64,000 nucleotides of DNA. Origin: Endozoicomonas sp. SCSIO W0465 (GTDB taxonomy: Bacteria; Pseudomonadota; Gammaproteobacteria; Pseudomonadales; Endozoicomonadaceae). A model generated the notes under the pieces. That model searched no databases and was not told where the DNA came from. It saw only the letters and a program-made list of their open reading frames with translations. The stretch spans positions 6,556,501 to 6,620,500 of the forward strand of contig NZ_CP092417.1 in the NCBI RefSeq assembly GCF_023716865.1, given 5' to 3'. Positions 18,155-27,007 of this stretch are shown here, one piece after another (the stretch's first letter is position 1; each line of letters starts with the position of its first letter). The translations under genes were made by a program, and so were the position numbers.

Positions 18155-19618
18155 GAAAATTATTTACTGGCTCGTTCTTTTAGCCGAAGCCGCTATCATC
18201 AACCCATGCCTCGACCACGAGCCGTTGAGCACTATAACTCTTTTCTCAGAGGCTGGCTAACAGGCTTCAGCAGTGAAGGAAAAGAATTAGTCGCGCAGTT
18301 AGATAAACTTTCGGAACATGAATACTTCCCTGAGATACTATTTCTCGGTGTTGCCGAAGTGTTCGCCAAGACCACGCTTTTGCGCTGTAAAAATGTATGC
18401 ATCGTCCGTCATTCGGCCCCAGTGAACAGTGCCCGCTTCAGCCCGGATGGCAGACATGTAGCGACCGCCTCTAACGATAATACCGTCACAATCTGGGAGC
18501 TTATTGCCGGGCAGTGGCAGGAAAAAGTTATCATCCGGCATACTGGTTGGGTGTGCAATGCCCGCTTCAGCCCCGATGGACATTACCTTGTAACAGCTTC
18601 TCTCGACCACACTGCCAAAATCTGCGAGCTTGTTGACGAGCAATGGCAGGAAACAGCCACCATCCAGCATTATGATAGGGTGAGCGATGCTAGTTTCAGC
18701 CCCAATGGACGTTACCTTGTGACCGTCTCTGATGATCAAACGGCCAAAATCTTTGGACTCGTCGACGGGCAATGGCAGGAAAAGGCCATCATCCAGCATT
18801 CTGGTCGGGTCAACAATGTTAGCTTCAGCCCCGATGGCCGTCACCTTGTAACAGCCGCTGATGATGTTACTGCCCAAATCTTTGGACGTGTTGACGGGCA
18901 ATGGCAGGAGCAAGCCACTGTACTGAATTATGCTTGGCTGACAAACGCTAACTTTAGCCCTAATGGAAGATATTTTGCGACAGCCTCTAACGATAACACC
19001 ATCACAATCTGGAGGCTTGTTGACGGGCAATGGCAGGAAACAGCCACCATCTGGCATTCTGGCGCGGTGAATGCCCGGTTCAGCCCCGATGGCAGTCACC
19101 TGATAACAGTCTCTAAAGATAACACTATCAAAATCTTTGGACGCGTTGACGGGCAATGGCAGGAAAACGCCACCATCCGGCATTCTGGCCAGGTGAACAA
19201 TATCCGTTTCAGCCCCGATGGCAGTTACCTTGTCACAGCTTCTGACGATTGCACCGCTTCAATCTGGGGATTGGTTGGCAGCCAATGGCAGGAACAAATC
19301 ACCATCAAGCATTCTGGCCAGGTGAACAATATCAGCTTCAGCCCCGATGGCAGTCACCTTGTAACAGCTTCTGGCGATGGCACGACTGAAATCTGGGGGG
19401 TTATTAACGGCCACTGGCAGAAAAAAACCATGATACGGCAAACTTCTTGGGTAAAAGGTGCCCGTTTCAGCCCTGATGGCAGCCAGTTTGTGACATACGC
19501 TTACGGCAACATCGTCAAAATCTGGCTGTTAAAAAGTGGGGAGAATAACGGAATTTCCCCGATTTATAATCCTGTCTTAAGTGGCAGCCATATCCTACCC
19601 CTACCAAAATGTGGCTGA
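18134..19618 (+). CDS. WD40-repeat protein, N-terminal F-box lost to IS66
   Basis: 494 aa. The first residues (MGVLNSY, GTG start at 18134) come from the end of IS66. Native sequence starts at ENYLLARSFSRSRYHQP and aligns with residues ~89 onward of the intact F-box/WD40 protein at 21463-23172 (ENYLQALSFSRGLHYHP). A linker (VEHYNSFLRGWLTGFSSEGKELVAQLDKLS) follows, then nine WD40-type repeats of about 45 aa (IRHSGQVNNIRFSPDGSYLVTASDDCTASIWGLV type). The propeller could still fold, but the F-box is gone. Whether the GTG is used is unknown; no clear ribosome site precedes it. Confidence 0.8.
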   Translation: MGVLNSYENYLLARSFSRSRYHQPMPRPRAVEHYNSFLRGWLTGFSSEGKELVAQLDKLSEHEYFPEILFLGVAEVFAKTTLLRCKNVCIVRHSAPVNSARFSPDGRHVATASNDNTVTIWELIAGQWQEKVIIRHTGWVCNARFSPDGHYLVTASLDHTAKICELVDEQWQETATIQHYDRVSDASFSPNGRYLVTVSDDQTAKIFGLVDGQWQEKAIIQHSGRVNNVSFSPDGRHLVTAADDVTAQIFGRVDGQWQEQATVLNYAWLTNANFSPNGRYFATASNDNTITIWRLVDGQWQETATIWHSGAVNARFSPDGSHLITVSKDNTIKIFGRVDGQWQENATIRHSGQVNNIRFSPDGSYLVTASDDCTASIWGLVGSQWQEQITIKHSGQVNNISFSPDGSHLVTASGDGTTEIWGVINGHWQKKTMIRQTSWVKGARFSPDGSQFVTYAYGNIVKIWLLKSGENNGISPIYNPVLSGSHILPLPKCG

Positions 19619-19992
19619 GAGATGCTTCTGGACGCCTCGAAAGGAGTCCCGAGATTCCCGGCAAGGGCATTGTAAAAGTTCCTTCCAGCCCGGATACAAG
19701 GGATATTTCTGTAAGCGGGGAGGTCGAGCGCAGCCAGCAAGCACTTATAGATGAACATTATTCACAGGCTCTCTCTTTTGGTCGACGTCTCCATTATCAA
19801 CCCATGCCGGGAATAGGTGAGCATTACCACTCTTTTCTTAGAGGCTGGCTATCAGGCTTCAGCGATAAAGGTAAAGAATTGGTCGCGCAGTTAGATAAGC
19901 TTTCGGGACATCAACACTTCCCTGAGATGCTATTTTTCGGTGTTGCCGAAATGTTAACCAAGATAATCATAAATTACTCAACGCTTGGTTGA
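19609..19992 (+). pseudogene. degenerate F-box/WD40 family fragment (N-terminal module only)
   Basis: 127 aa, overlapping the previous stop by 10 nt. It aligns with residues ~37-158 of the 21463-23172 protein: WLRDASGRLERSPEIPGKGI versus NWLSNASGHLESIPDKGI, then DTRDISVSGEVERSQQALIDEHYSQALSF versus DIRDISVCRRVNRSWQALVDENYLQALSF. The F-box core LPNEL is deleted and key positions are changed (VNRSWQ to VERSQQ). The linker is well conserved, but the frame stops before any WD40 repeat. A decaying paralogue. Confidence 0.7.
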
Positions 19993-20119
19993 GCCGCGTG
20001 CCGTAGGTGCGTCGGTTGGGACCATTTGTTATGCATACTTACTGCTTCGTTATCAACTATTTAACAGATGCTCTGTCCAAAAAATATCACCTGGCAGAAA
20101 TTGAAATAGGAGTTTAATT

Positions 20120-21052
20120 ATGGAAGGTATCAATCCCAAATACAGCCCAGCGGCCTGCTCATCTTTTTGTTCTGAGATCGAAGAAAGCAAGGATAAAGTT
20201 GTTGCCCCAAAAGTAGAAGCTAAAATCGTTGAAGAAACAGGGTCTAAATGTCAACAAAAACAATTAGATCAGTTTACAGTTGAGAAGAAAACAACTTCTG
20301 ATTTTGATTTACTTTATGAGAGGACATCAAGAGTCGAATCCAGTAGATTAGTAATGACCCATTTTAATAATTCTAAAGAAGAGATCAGCCTTGTTAGACG
20401 TATGAACTTAGAATTCCGTAATAGAGAAGCAGAGTGGACTCCCATTCTAATTACAGCTGACTCATCGGATGAAATAATCAAAATTCGAATCAAGCTTGAT
20501 AAGTTAAAGGGTGATTTTTTTTCTAGAACCTGGGTGATTGCAGACAAAGAGACGAAATCATTAATCGGTATCATGACTACCTCAATGTTATCTAAAACAG
20601 GCTTCTCTGTAATTAATCGTCACCTTCTTAAGCAGTATACAGGAAGAGGTTTTGGTTCAGAAGCTTTGATTTCAATATTTGAGCATTATCAAAACTTTCG
20701 GGGAATGCCCATTCCGAAAGTTGATAGCGCTAATTTCAAATCACGAATTCGAAAATGTGTTTTAAATATGGCAGAAGAATTATTAAAGACGCATGATCTG
20801 ATTCAGTTTAAAGAATATCTTTCCATTGAGGATTTTAGTGATATTAATCAATTTTTTAGAGTTGCAAGCACTTTCCCCGATCCTTTTGGAATGACAATAC
20901 GACATGCACTGAGAGCTTTAGAAAGGATTAATAAAGATCATTGTTTTTCAGGTTTTACTTCTGAACCTGTTTCTAACGCATCCGTTCGTTCTTTAGAAAA
21001 GTGTGGGTTTGTAAAATCAGGGCATGAATATAAAAAGTATTGTGCAAGGTGA
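20120..21052 (+). CDS. GNAT-like acetyltransferase with internal insertion
   Basis: 310 aa, ATG 20120 with AGGAG 8 nt upstream. An N-terminal ~75-residue polar segment precedes a GNAT-like domain: SRLVMTHFNNSKEEISLVRRM..., WVIADKETKSLIGIMTTS, motif A-like LLKQYTGRGFGSEALISIFEHY (the Q-x-x-G-x-G acetyl-CoA loop) and, near the C-terminus, SEPVSNASVRSLEKCGFVKSG, typical of the last GNAT segment. Between motif A and this segment lies an unusual insertion of roughly 80-90 residues. AT-rich composition sets it apart from the flanking WD40 genes and suggests transfer. Substrate unknown; a host-protein acetyltransferase is possible but unsupported. Confidence 0.65.
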   Translation: MEGINPKYSPAACSSFCSEIEESKDKVVAPKVEAKIVEETGSKCQQKQLDQFTVEKKTTSDFDLLYERTSRVESSRLVMTHFNNSKEEISLVRRMNLEFRNREAEWTPILITADSSDEIIKIRIKLDKLKGDFFSRTWVIADKETKSLIGIMTTSMLSKTGFSVINRHLLKQYTGRGFGSEALISIFEHYQNFRGMPIPKVDSANFKSRIRKCVLNMAEELLKTHDLIQFKEYLSIEDFSDINQFFRVASTFPDPFGMTIRHALRALERINKDHCFSGFTSEPVSNASVRSLEKCGFVKSGHEYKKYCAR

Positions 21053-21462
21053 CTTGATAGTTTAGCGGTGACTACAGCTTTCATGACAGAGGGTAACAAA
21101 CCATCGTCATGAACATTTGTGGTTCAAATCATAGGGCGCCTTAAATCCTGCGTATGGCAAGACTTTCACTCTTAAGTCAGTGCCATTGGTTTTTAAATGG
21201 CTTTGGAAAGAACTCATTGATATAGCCAGGGGCAACATATTTTAGACACCCGTTTGTTGTTCATTGAGAGTTGCGCATGTTTAACTGCTTACTCAGATAG
21301 CAGCCCCCACAGTAAGTACACAGGTTCACAGCGCTCTGACTTTGAAGGCGAAGATTCCCTCATTCGTTAGGTTGAGCCATGGTGACGTATTCCCGGGAGG
21401 ATGAATACGCTTTTTGGAAGGAGTCAACACCTCCGCTTTCAAAAAATTATCTAACGACATTG
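21053..21462. other. intergenic region, no feature recognised
   Basis: 410 bp between two convergent genes. I see no ORF of interest, no strong inverted repeat and no RNA gene. GGTTCAAATC at 21120-21129 resembles a tRNA T-loop, but no stem supports it. Confidence 0.4.
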
Positions 21463-23172
21463 TTAGCTTAGGCTTGTCTGTCTCGGCTTGGCCAATCCGG
21501 TAGCTGTCACTCTATTCTCCCTACTTTGCAGCAGCCAGATTTTGGCGATCCTATCGAAACAGACTGTCACCAGCTGACTGCCGTCAGGGCTGAAGCGGGC
21601 ATTCATCACCAGGGAGGAATGCCGAAAAGTAGCTTTTTTCTGCCATTGCCCGTCAACAATCCCCCAGACTTTGGCAGTGCGATCGTTAGAGGCTGTCACA
21701 ACGTGTCTTCCATCAGGGCTGAATCGGACATTGTTCACCCGACCAGTATGCCGGATGGTGGCCTTTATCTGCCATTGCCCGGCAACGTCCTCCCGGATTC
21801 TCACGGTGTTGTCGCCAGAGACTGTTGCTAGGTGACTGCCATCGGCACTGAAGATGGCATTGATCACCCGGGAAGAATGCCGCAGAATGACTTTTTGTTG
21901 CCATTCCCCGCTAACAAGTCCCCAGATTGTCACCGTTTTATCCTCAGATGCTGACACAAGCTGACGTCCATCGGGACTGAAGCTGGCATTGAGCATCCGA
22001 CCAGAATGTCGGATAGAGGCTTTTTCTTGCCATTGCCCATCAACAAGCCCACAGATGGTGACGATGTCGTGGTAAAAGACGGTCACAATGTGACTTCCAT
22101 CAGGGCTGAAGTGGGTATTACTTAACCAAAGATTATGAGTATGCCGGATAGTGGATTGTTGCTGCCATTGCCCGTCAACAAGCCCCCAGATTGTCACGGT
22201 GTCATTACCAGATTCGGTCACAAGGCGTCTTCCATCAGGGCTGAAGCAGCCATTGCTCCCAGAACCAGTATGCCGGATGGTAGCCTGTTCCTGCCATTGG
22301 CCGTCAACAAGCCCCCAGATTTTGGCGGTATGATCAACAGAGACTGTCGCAAGATGACTGCCATTGGGGCTGAAGCAGCCATGGTACACCGATTGATTAT
22401 GCTGGATAGTGGCTTTTTCCTGCCATTGGCCATCAACAAGCCCCCAAATTTTGGCAGTGTGATCAGCAGAGCCCGTCACAAGGTAACTTCCATCGGGGCT
22501 GAAGCTGACATGGAACACACAACGAGTATGCAGGATAACGACTTTTTTCTGCCATTGGCCGTCAACAAGCCCCACGATAGTGACCGTGTTATCGCTAGAG
22601 GCTGTTGCAAAATGTTGTCCATCGGGGCTGAAGCAGGCACTGTTTATATGGCCATCATGATAAATGACGTATACATCCTGAAAGGTCAAAAGCTTTGTTT
22701 TAGCGAACACGTTGGCAACACTGAAAAATAATATCTCAGGGAAGTATTTATGCCCCGAAAATTTATCTAACTGCTCTACTGATTCTTTTCCTTGATTGCT
22801 GAAGTCCGTTAGCCATCCTCTGAGAAAAGAATGGTAATGCTCAACTATCCGTCGAAAGGGGTGATAATGGAGGCCTCGACTAAAAGAGAGAGCCTGTAAA
22901 TAATTTTCATCCACAAGTGCTTGCCAACTGCGGTTGACACGCCTGCAAACAGAAATATCTCTTATGTCCAGGCTGGAAAGAACTTTTACAACCAATTCAT
23001 TGGGAAGGTTGGTTATCCCCTTATCGGGAATGCTTTCGAGGTGTCCAGAGGCATTGCTCAGCCAGTTTTTTGCAGGGTATGGCTGCCATCTGGTTTTTTT
23101 AGACCCCGTTTCCGAACGGGTACCGGGAACAGGATAGCGTGATTCACTCGCGCTGGAAGGCCCTTCAATCAT
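21463..23172 (-). CDS. F-box/WD40-repeat protein, putative eukaryote-like effector
   Basis: 569 aa, ATG 23170-23172 with GGGAG 8 nt upstream. Residues 53-94 (GITNLPNELVVKVLSSLD, then IRDISVCRRVNRSWQALVDE) match the F-box consensus LPxELhhxhLSxLD...h..V...W..L. A linker follows (FLRGWLTDFSNQGKESVEQLDKFSGHKYFPEILFF), then about nine WD40-type repeats from residue ~170 to ~555, each with FSPDG..LVT.S.D.T..IWGLVDGQWQ..A.IRH. F-box plus WD40 is the architecture of SCF ubiquitin-ligase substrate receptors such as Fbw7 and beta-TrCP. In bacteria, F-box proteins are known host-directed effectors. Two damaged paralogues lie at 18134 and 19609. The effector role is inferred; no secretion signal is visible. 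Confidence 0.85.
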   Translation of the reverse strand: MIEGPSSASESRYPVPGTRSETGSKKTRWQPYPAKNWLSNASGHLESIPDKGITNLPNELVVKVLSSLDIRDISVCRRVNRSWQALVDENYLQALSFSRGLHYHPFRRIVEHYHSFLRGWLTDFSNQGKESVEQLDKFSGHKYFPEILFFSVANVFAKTKLLTFQDVYVIYHDGHINSACFSPDGQHFATASSDNTVTIVGLVDGQWQKKVVILHTRCVFHVSFSPDGSYLVTGSADHTAKIWGLVDGQWQEKATIQHNQSVYHGCFSPNGSHLATVSVDHTAKIWGLVDGQWQEQATIRHTGSGSNGCFSPDGRRLVTESGNDTVTIWGLVDGQWQQQSTIRHTHNLWLSNTHFSPDGSHIVTVFYHDIVTICGLVDGQWQEKASIRHSGRMLNASFSPDGRQLVSASEDKTVTIWGLVSGEWQQKVILRHSSRVINAIFSADGSHLATVSGDNTVRIREDVAGQWQIKATIRHTGRVNNVRFSPDGRHVVTASNDRTAKVWGIVDGQWQKKATFRHSSLVMNARFSPDGSQLVTVCFDRIAKIWLLQSRENRVTATGLAKPRQTSLS

Positions 23173-23280
23173 TAAGTCATCTCCCGCGAAGACATTAACA
23201 ATAGTGGACTTTTTGCTAATTGCTCAGGTTCTGATACCAGGTAACAAACTGGTAGGAGCACACAATCATTGAAATGATGG

Positions 23281-23487
23281 ACTAGCCAGGTAGAACAGCG
23301 ACTGAATGGTGACGCAGCGACTAACCCGGTAACGACCATTTTCAGTGCCTATGATGCTTTTGCCGCCCTGAAAGCGGAGGGTACCGTGGTCACTTGGGGG
23401 AATACTTCTGCCGGTGGAGACAGCAGTTCTGTCCAGGATGACTTAAGACCAATCTGGACAGAGGTGGAGAACTCACTGACCCCTTAA
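23281..23487 (+). pseudogene. remnant of a repeat (RCC1/adhesin-like) protein
   Basis: A plus-strand frame without start codon encodes VEQRLNGDAATNPVTTIFSAYDAFAALKAEG, then TVVTWGNTSAGGDSSSVQDDL..., ending at TAA 23485. The pattern FSA..AFAALKADG.VVTWG....GGDSS is typical of tandem repeats in large surface or secreted proteins of marine bacteria. Only one unit is left. The rest of 23173-23634 holds a GC-rich hairpin and no gene. Confidence 0.5.
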
Positions 23488-23513
23488 AGGGTATTTTGTT
23501 TTTCTCAGAAACC

Positions 23514-23544
23514 GGCGGCGCTGGAAACGCTGAACAGCGCCGCC
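23514..23544 (-). terminator. possible glmS terminator hairpin
   Basis: A perfect 10-bp stem GGCGGCGCTG/CAGCGCCGCC with an 11-nt loop, about 90 bp beyond the glmS stop. Only a short broken T-run follows in the glmS direction, so the call is tentative. Confidence 0.4.
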
Positions 23545-23634
23545 TTACCCTGCATCTTAGGGCTGGCGGGAGAATACCTAACGGCTTCAACTATCCCTAC
23601 AGACACATACCCCGTAACCGCCTTTGCCGCTTCA

Positions 23635-25467
23635 TTATTCAACCGTCACGCTTTTTGCCAGATTACGCGGCTGATCAACATCGGTACCCTTGATGATCGC
23701 CACATGATAAGAGAGCAGCTGCAGGGGGATGGTATAAAGAATCGGGGCCACTACTTCCGGCACCTCGTCCACTGGCAGAACCCGGACCCCTTCGGTCTCG
23801 GTCAGGTGTGCCTGTCTATCCGCAAAGACAAACAGCTGCCCGCCCCTGGCCCGCACCTCTTCCATATTGGATTTCAGTTTTTCCAGCAGGTCGTTGTTCG
23901 GTGCCACCACTATCACCGGCATATCGTTATCGATCAGTGCCAGCGGGCCATGCTTCAGTTCACCGGCCGCGTAGGCTTCTGCATGGATATAGGAAATCTC
24001 CTTAAGCTTCAGGGCCCCTTCCATGGCGATGGGGTACTGGGTTCCACGGCCCAGGAACAGACAGTGATGCTTATCGGCAAAGGCTTCTGCCATGGCCTCA
24101 ATATCATCACTCAGCCCCAGTGTATTACTCAGGATATGGGGCAGGTGCCGTAGCGCTGAAACGACATTGGCTTCCTGTTCCGGGGTCATGCCCGTATGAC
24201 GGCCAATCGCCGTCACCAGCATCAGCAGTGCCGTTAACTGGGTGGTAAATGCCTTGGTGGATGCCACGCCAATTTCTGCACCGGCCCGGGTCATCATGGC
24301 AATATCCGACTCCCGCACCATGGAAGAGCCCGGTACATTACAAATGCTCAGTGAAGCCATATAGCCCAGCTCTTTCGCCAGCTTCAATGCCGCCAGCGTA
24401 TCGGCTGTCTCGCCGGACTGGGAAATGGTGACAAACAGGCAGTCTTCAGGCACAAAGAATTTCCGGTAACGGAACTCAGAGGCAATCTCAACACGACAGG
24501 GAATACCCGCCAGCTCCTCAAACCAGTAGCGGGCCACCATACCGGCATGGTAACTGGTTCCGCAGGCGACAATTTGTACGGCACGGGTTTTACTGAGAAT
24601 CTCCCGGCCTTCCTTGCCCAGGATATCGAGATTCAGCTGATGCTCACCCAGGCGACCTTCCAGGGTATTGGCAATGGCTTCCGGTTGCTCATGAATCTCT
24701 TTGAGCATGTAGTGACGGTACGGGCCTTTATCTCCGGCATCATGTTCAATATCACTGTCCCTGGCCTCTCGCCCAACCGGGGTGCCAGTTACATCCAGAA
24801 TCGTCACCCCGTTGCGGGTCACTTCCGCCACATCCCCCTCTTCCAGGAACATAAACCGGCGGGTAACCGGGAACAGTGCCAGCTGGTCGGAAGCGATAAA
24901 GTGTTCACCAATACCCACCCCGATCACCAGGGGGCTGCCGGAGCGAGCGACCACAAGACGCTCACTGTCGTTGCAGTCCATCACTACCATGCCATAGGCG
25001 CCTTCCAGCCTGGCTACGGTTTTCTGTACCGCCTCCAGCAGGGAATCACTGCGCTTGAGTTCAAGACTGACCAGATGGGCAATCACTTCCGTATCGGTAT
25101 CCGAGGTAAAGACATAGCCTTCACCCTGCAGAAAAGCTCGCAATGCTTCATGGTTTTCAATAATGCCATTATGGACAACGGCAATATGGTCTTCTGATAC
25201 GTGCGGGTGGGCATTACGCTCGTTGGGTTCACCGTGAGTGGCCCAGCGGGTATGGGCAATGCCAGTGCCCCCCTGAAGCGGGTTGCGGGAAACCGCATCC
25301 GCCAGCTCAGATACCTTGCCGGTTCTTCTTTCTCTGTGCAGCTCGCCGTTGTCATTAATGATGGCGATACCTGCTGAGTCATAGCCCCGGTATTCCAGAC
25401 GACGAAGACCTTCCAGCAGAATATCTGCTACATCTCTTTGCGCTACAGCACCAACAATCCCACACAT
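23635..25467 (-). CDS. glmS: glucosamine-fructose-6-phosphate aminotransferase (isomerizing)
   Basis: 610 aa. The N-terminal glutaminase domain starts MCGIVGAVAQRD, with nucleophile Cys exposed after Met removal, LEYRGYDSAG, and HTRWATHGEPNERNAHPH. Two SIS domains follow (SQSGETADTLAALKLAKE; GRGTQYPIAMEGALKLKEISYIHAEAYAAGELKHGP). The C-terminus PRNLAKSVTVE is canonical. It makes glucosamine-6-phosphate from fructose-6-phosphate and glutamine, the first step of UDP-GlcNAc synthesis. It lies 89 bp downstream of glmU on the same strand, as in E. coli. Confidence 0.98.
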   Translation of the reverse strand: MCGIVGAVAQRDVADILLEGLRRLEYRGYDSAGIAIINDNGELHRERRTGKVSELADAVSRNPLQGGTGIAHTRWATHGEPNERNAHPHVSEDHIAVVHNGIIENHEALRAFLQGEGYVFTSDTDTEVIAHLVSLELKRSDSLLEAVQKTVARLEGAYGMVVMDCNDSERLVVARSGSPLVIGVGIGEHFIASDQLALFPVTRRFMFLEEGDVAEVTRNGVTILDVTGTPVGREARDSDIEHDAGDKGPYRHYMLKEIHEQPEAIANTLEGRLGEHQLNLDILGKEGREILSKTRAVQIVACGTSYHAGMVARYWFEELAGIPCRVEIASEFRYRKFFVPEDCLFVTISQSGETADTLAALKLAKELGYMASLSICNVPGSSMVRESDIAMMTRAGAEIGVASTKAFTTQLTALLMLVTAIGRHTGMTPEQEANVVSALRHLPHILSNTLGLSDDIEAMAEAFADKHHCLFLGRGTQYPIAMEGALKLKEISYIHAEAYAAGELKHGPLALIDNDMPVIVVAPNNDLLEKLKSNMEEVRARGGQLFVFADRQAHLTETEGVRVLPVDEVPEVVAPILYTIPLQLLSYHVAIIKGTDVDQPRNLAKSVTVE

Positions 25468-25556
25468 AGTTGTCGATCCTTTGGATAATCATAAACGTTA
25501 CTGGAATCATCCGGGAGTGCATGACCTGAGCGTCATTTTCTCCCTTTCTGTCAATC

Positions 25557-26933
25557 TCAGTCTTCTTTTACCGGACGCTGCCAGCCTTCAATATTGCGCT
25601 GCTGTCCACGGGCCACGGCCAACTGTCCATCCGGAATATTTTTGGTAATGGTGGAACCCGCACCTGCGGTTGCTCCACAGCCAATGGTGACAGGAGCAAC
25701 CAGCGAACTGTTGCTGCCGATAAAAGCACCATCGCCAATAATGGTCTTGTATTTGTTGACACCATCGTAATTGCAGGTAATGGTGCCAGCGCCAACATTG
25801 ACCTCATCCCCCAGTTCGCAGTCGCCCACATAGCTGAGGTGATTGACCTTGCTGCCTTTGCCAATGACGGTTTTCTTGATTTCTACAAAGTTGCCAACCC
25901 GGGCTTTTTCCTTCAGTTCGGTTCCCGGCCTCAGGCGGGCAAAAGGGCCAACCTCACAGCCTGCAGCAACAACCGCATCTTCCAGTATGGAGTGTGCTTT
26001 GATAACGGCCCCTTCCCCAATGACCGAGTTGCGAATAACACAACCGGGTTCGATATAAACGTTATCTGCCAGCTCAACCCGGCCTTCGAGCACCACATTG
26101 ATATCCAGAGTAATATCATGGCCAGTCTTGACATCACCACGAATATCCAGACGCTGTGGGTCAATAATGGTGACGCCATTAACCATCAGGTTATTCGCCA
26201 GCTGTTGTTGACGGGCCCTTTCCAGCTGCATCAGCTGGACTCGGCTGTTGACACCTTCAACTTCAATAGGGCGCTGTGGCTGGACATGAATAACCGGCGT
26301 ATCTTCGGCTACCGCCATGGACACGATATCTGTGAGATAGAACTCATGCTGGACGTTGTCATTGTTCAGGTTACTGATCCAGCCGTTCGCCTTATTCCCC
26401 GGAATGGCCATGATGCCGGTATTCACTTCATTGATGGCCAGCTGCTCCGGGCTGGCATCCTTATCCTCAACAATGGCCTGAATATTGCCAAAGCCATCAC
26501 GGATAATCCGGCCATAACCGGAAGGGTTAGCCAGGTTGATGGTCAGTAGTCCCAGACGCTCACCATTACTGCCTGCCAGCAGTGACTGTAAAGACGACGA
26601 GTGAATCAGGGGAACATCGCCATAGAGCACCAGCACCACATCGGCACCTTTGCAGCCCGGCAGTGCCTGCTGCACCGCATGACCAGTCCCCAACTGTTCT
26701 TCCTGAACCACCCAGTTCAGATCGTAATGGCCAAGTGCATTTTTTACCTGCTCGGCCCCATGCCCAATCACCACATGAATCTTGCCGTTACCGACCTTTT
26801 TCTGGGTGTGCTGGGCACTGAGAATGACATGCTCCAGCATGGGCTTGCCGGCAATAGGATGCAGAACCTTTGGCAGTTTGGACTTCATACGACTGCCCTG
26901 CCCGGCAGCAAGAATAACGATATCAGCTCTCAT
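25557..26933 (-). CDS. glmU: bifunctional GlcNAc-1-P uridyltransferase / GlcN-1-P acetyltransferase
   Basis: 458 aa (E. coli 456). The N-terminal nucleotidyltransferase has LAAGQGSRMKSKLPKVLHPIAGKPM and VLYGDVPLI. The C-terminal left-handed beta-helix shows hexapeptide repeats and the acetyltransferase region NFVEIKKTVIGKGSKVNHLSYVGD...NVGAGTITCNYDGVNKYKT. It catalyses the last two steps to UDP-GlcNAc for peptidoglycan and LPS. The promoter-proximal region contains a 12-bp tandem repeat array. Confidence 0.98.
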   Translation of the reverse strand: MRADIVILAAGQGSRMKSKLPKVLHPIAGKPMLEHVILSAQHTQKKVGNGKIHVVIGHGAEQVKNALGHYDLNWVVQEEQLGTGHAVQQALPGCKGADVVLVLYGDVPLIHSSSLQSLLAGSNGERLGLLTINLANPSGYGRIIRDGFGNIQAIVEDKDASPEQLAINEVNTGIMAIPGNKANGWISNLNNDNVQHEFYLTDIVSMAVAEDTPVIHVQPQRPIEVEGVNSRVQLMQLERARQQQLANNLMVNGVTIIDPQRLDIRGDVKTGHDITLDINVVLEGRVELADNVYIEPGCVIRNSVIGEGAVIKAHSILEDAVVAAGCEVGPFARLRPGTELKEKARVGNFVEIKKTVIGKGSKVNHLSYVGDCELGDEVNVGAGTITCNYDGVNKYKTIIGDGAFIGSNSSLVAPVTIGCGATAGAGSTITKNIPDGQLAVARGQQRNIEGWQRPVKED

Positions 26934-26947
26934 GGTAGCCTCGGTCT

Positions 26948-27007
26948 ACAACTCGGTGTACATCTTGGTATACATCTTGGTATACATCTTGGTATACATC
27001 TTGGTAT
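26948..27007. repeat. 12-bp tandem repeat upstream of glmU
   Basis: Four perfect copies of ACATCTTGGTAT at 26960-27007, preceded by one degenerate copy (ACAACTCGGTGT). The array lies 15-75 bp upstream of the glmU start. On the glmU strand each unit junction reads TATACC, weakly like a -10 hexamer. The remaining 27008-27334 shows no gene. Confidence 0.9.

Noticed and set aside
18338..19183. 281-codon minus-strand ORF over the WD40 gene
   Set aside because: Complement of WD40 repeats with repeated MPDGG.FLPLPVN; shadow.
21118..21135. tRNA-like GGTTCAAATC
   Set aside because: The flanking bases cannot form a T-stem and no acceptor or anticodon arm is present.
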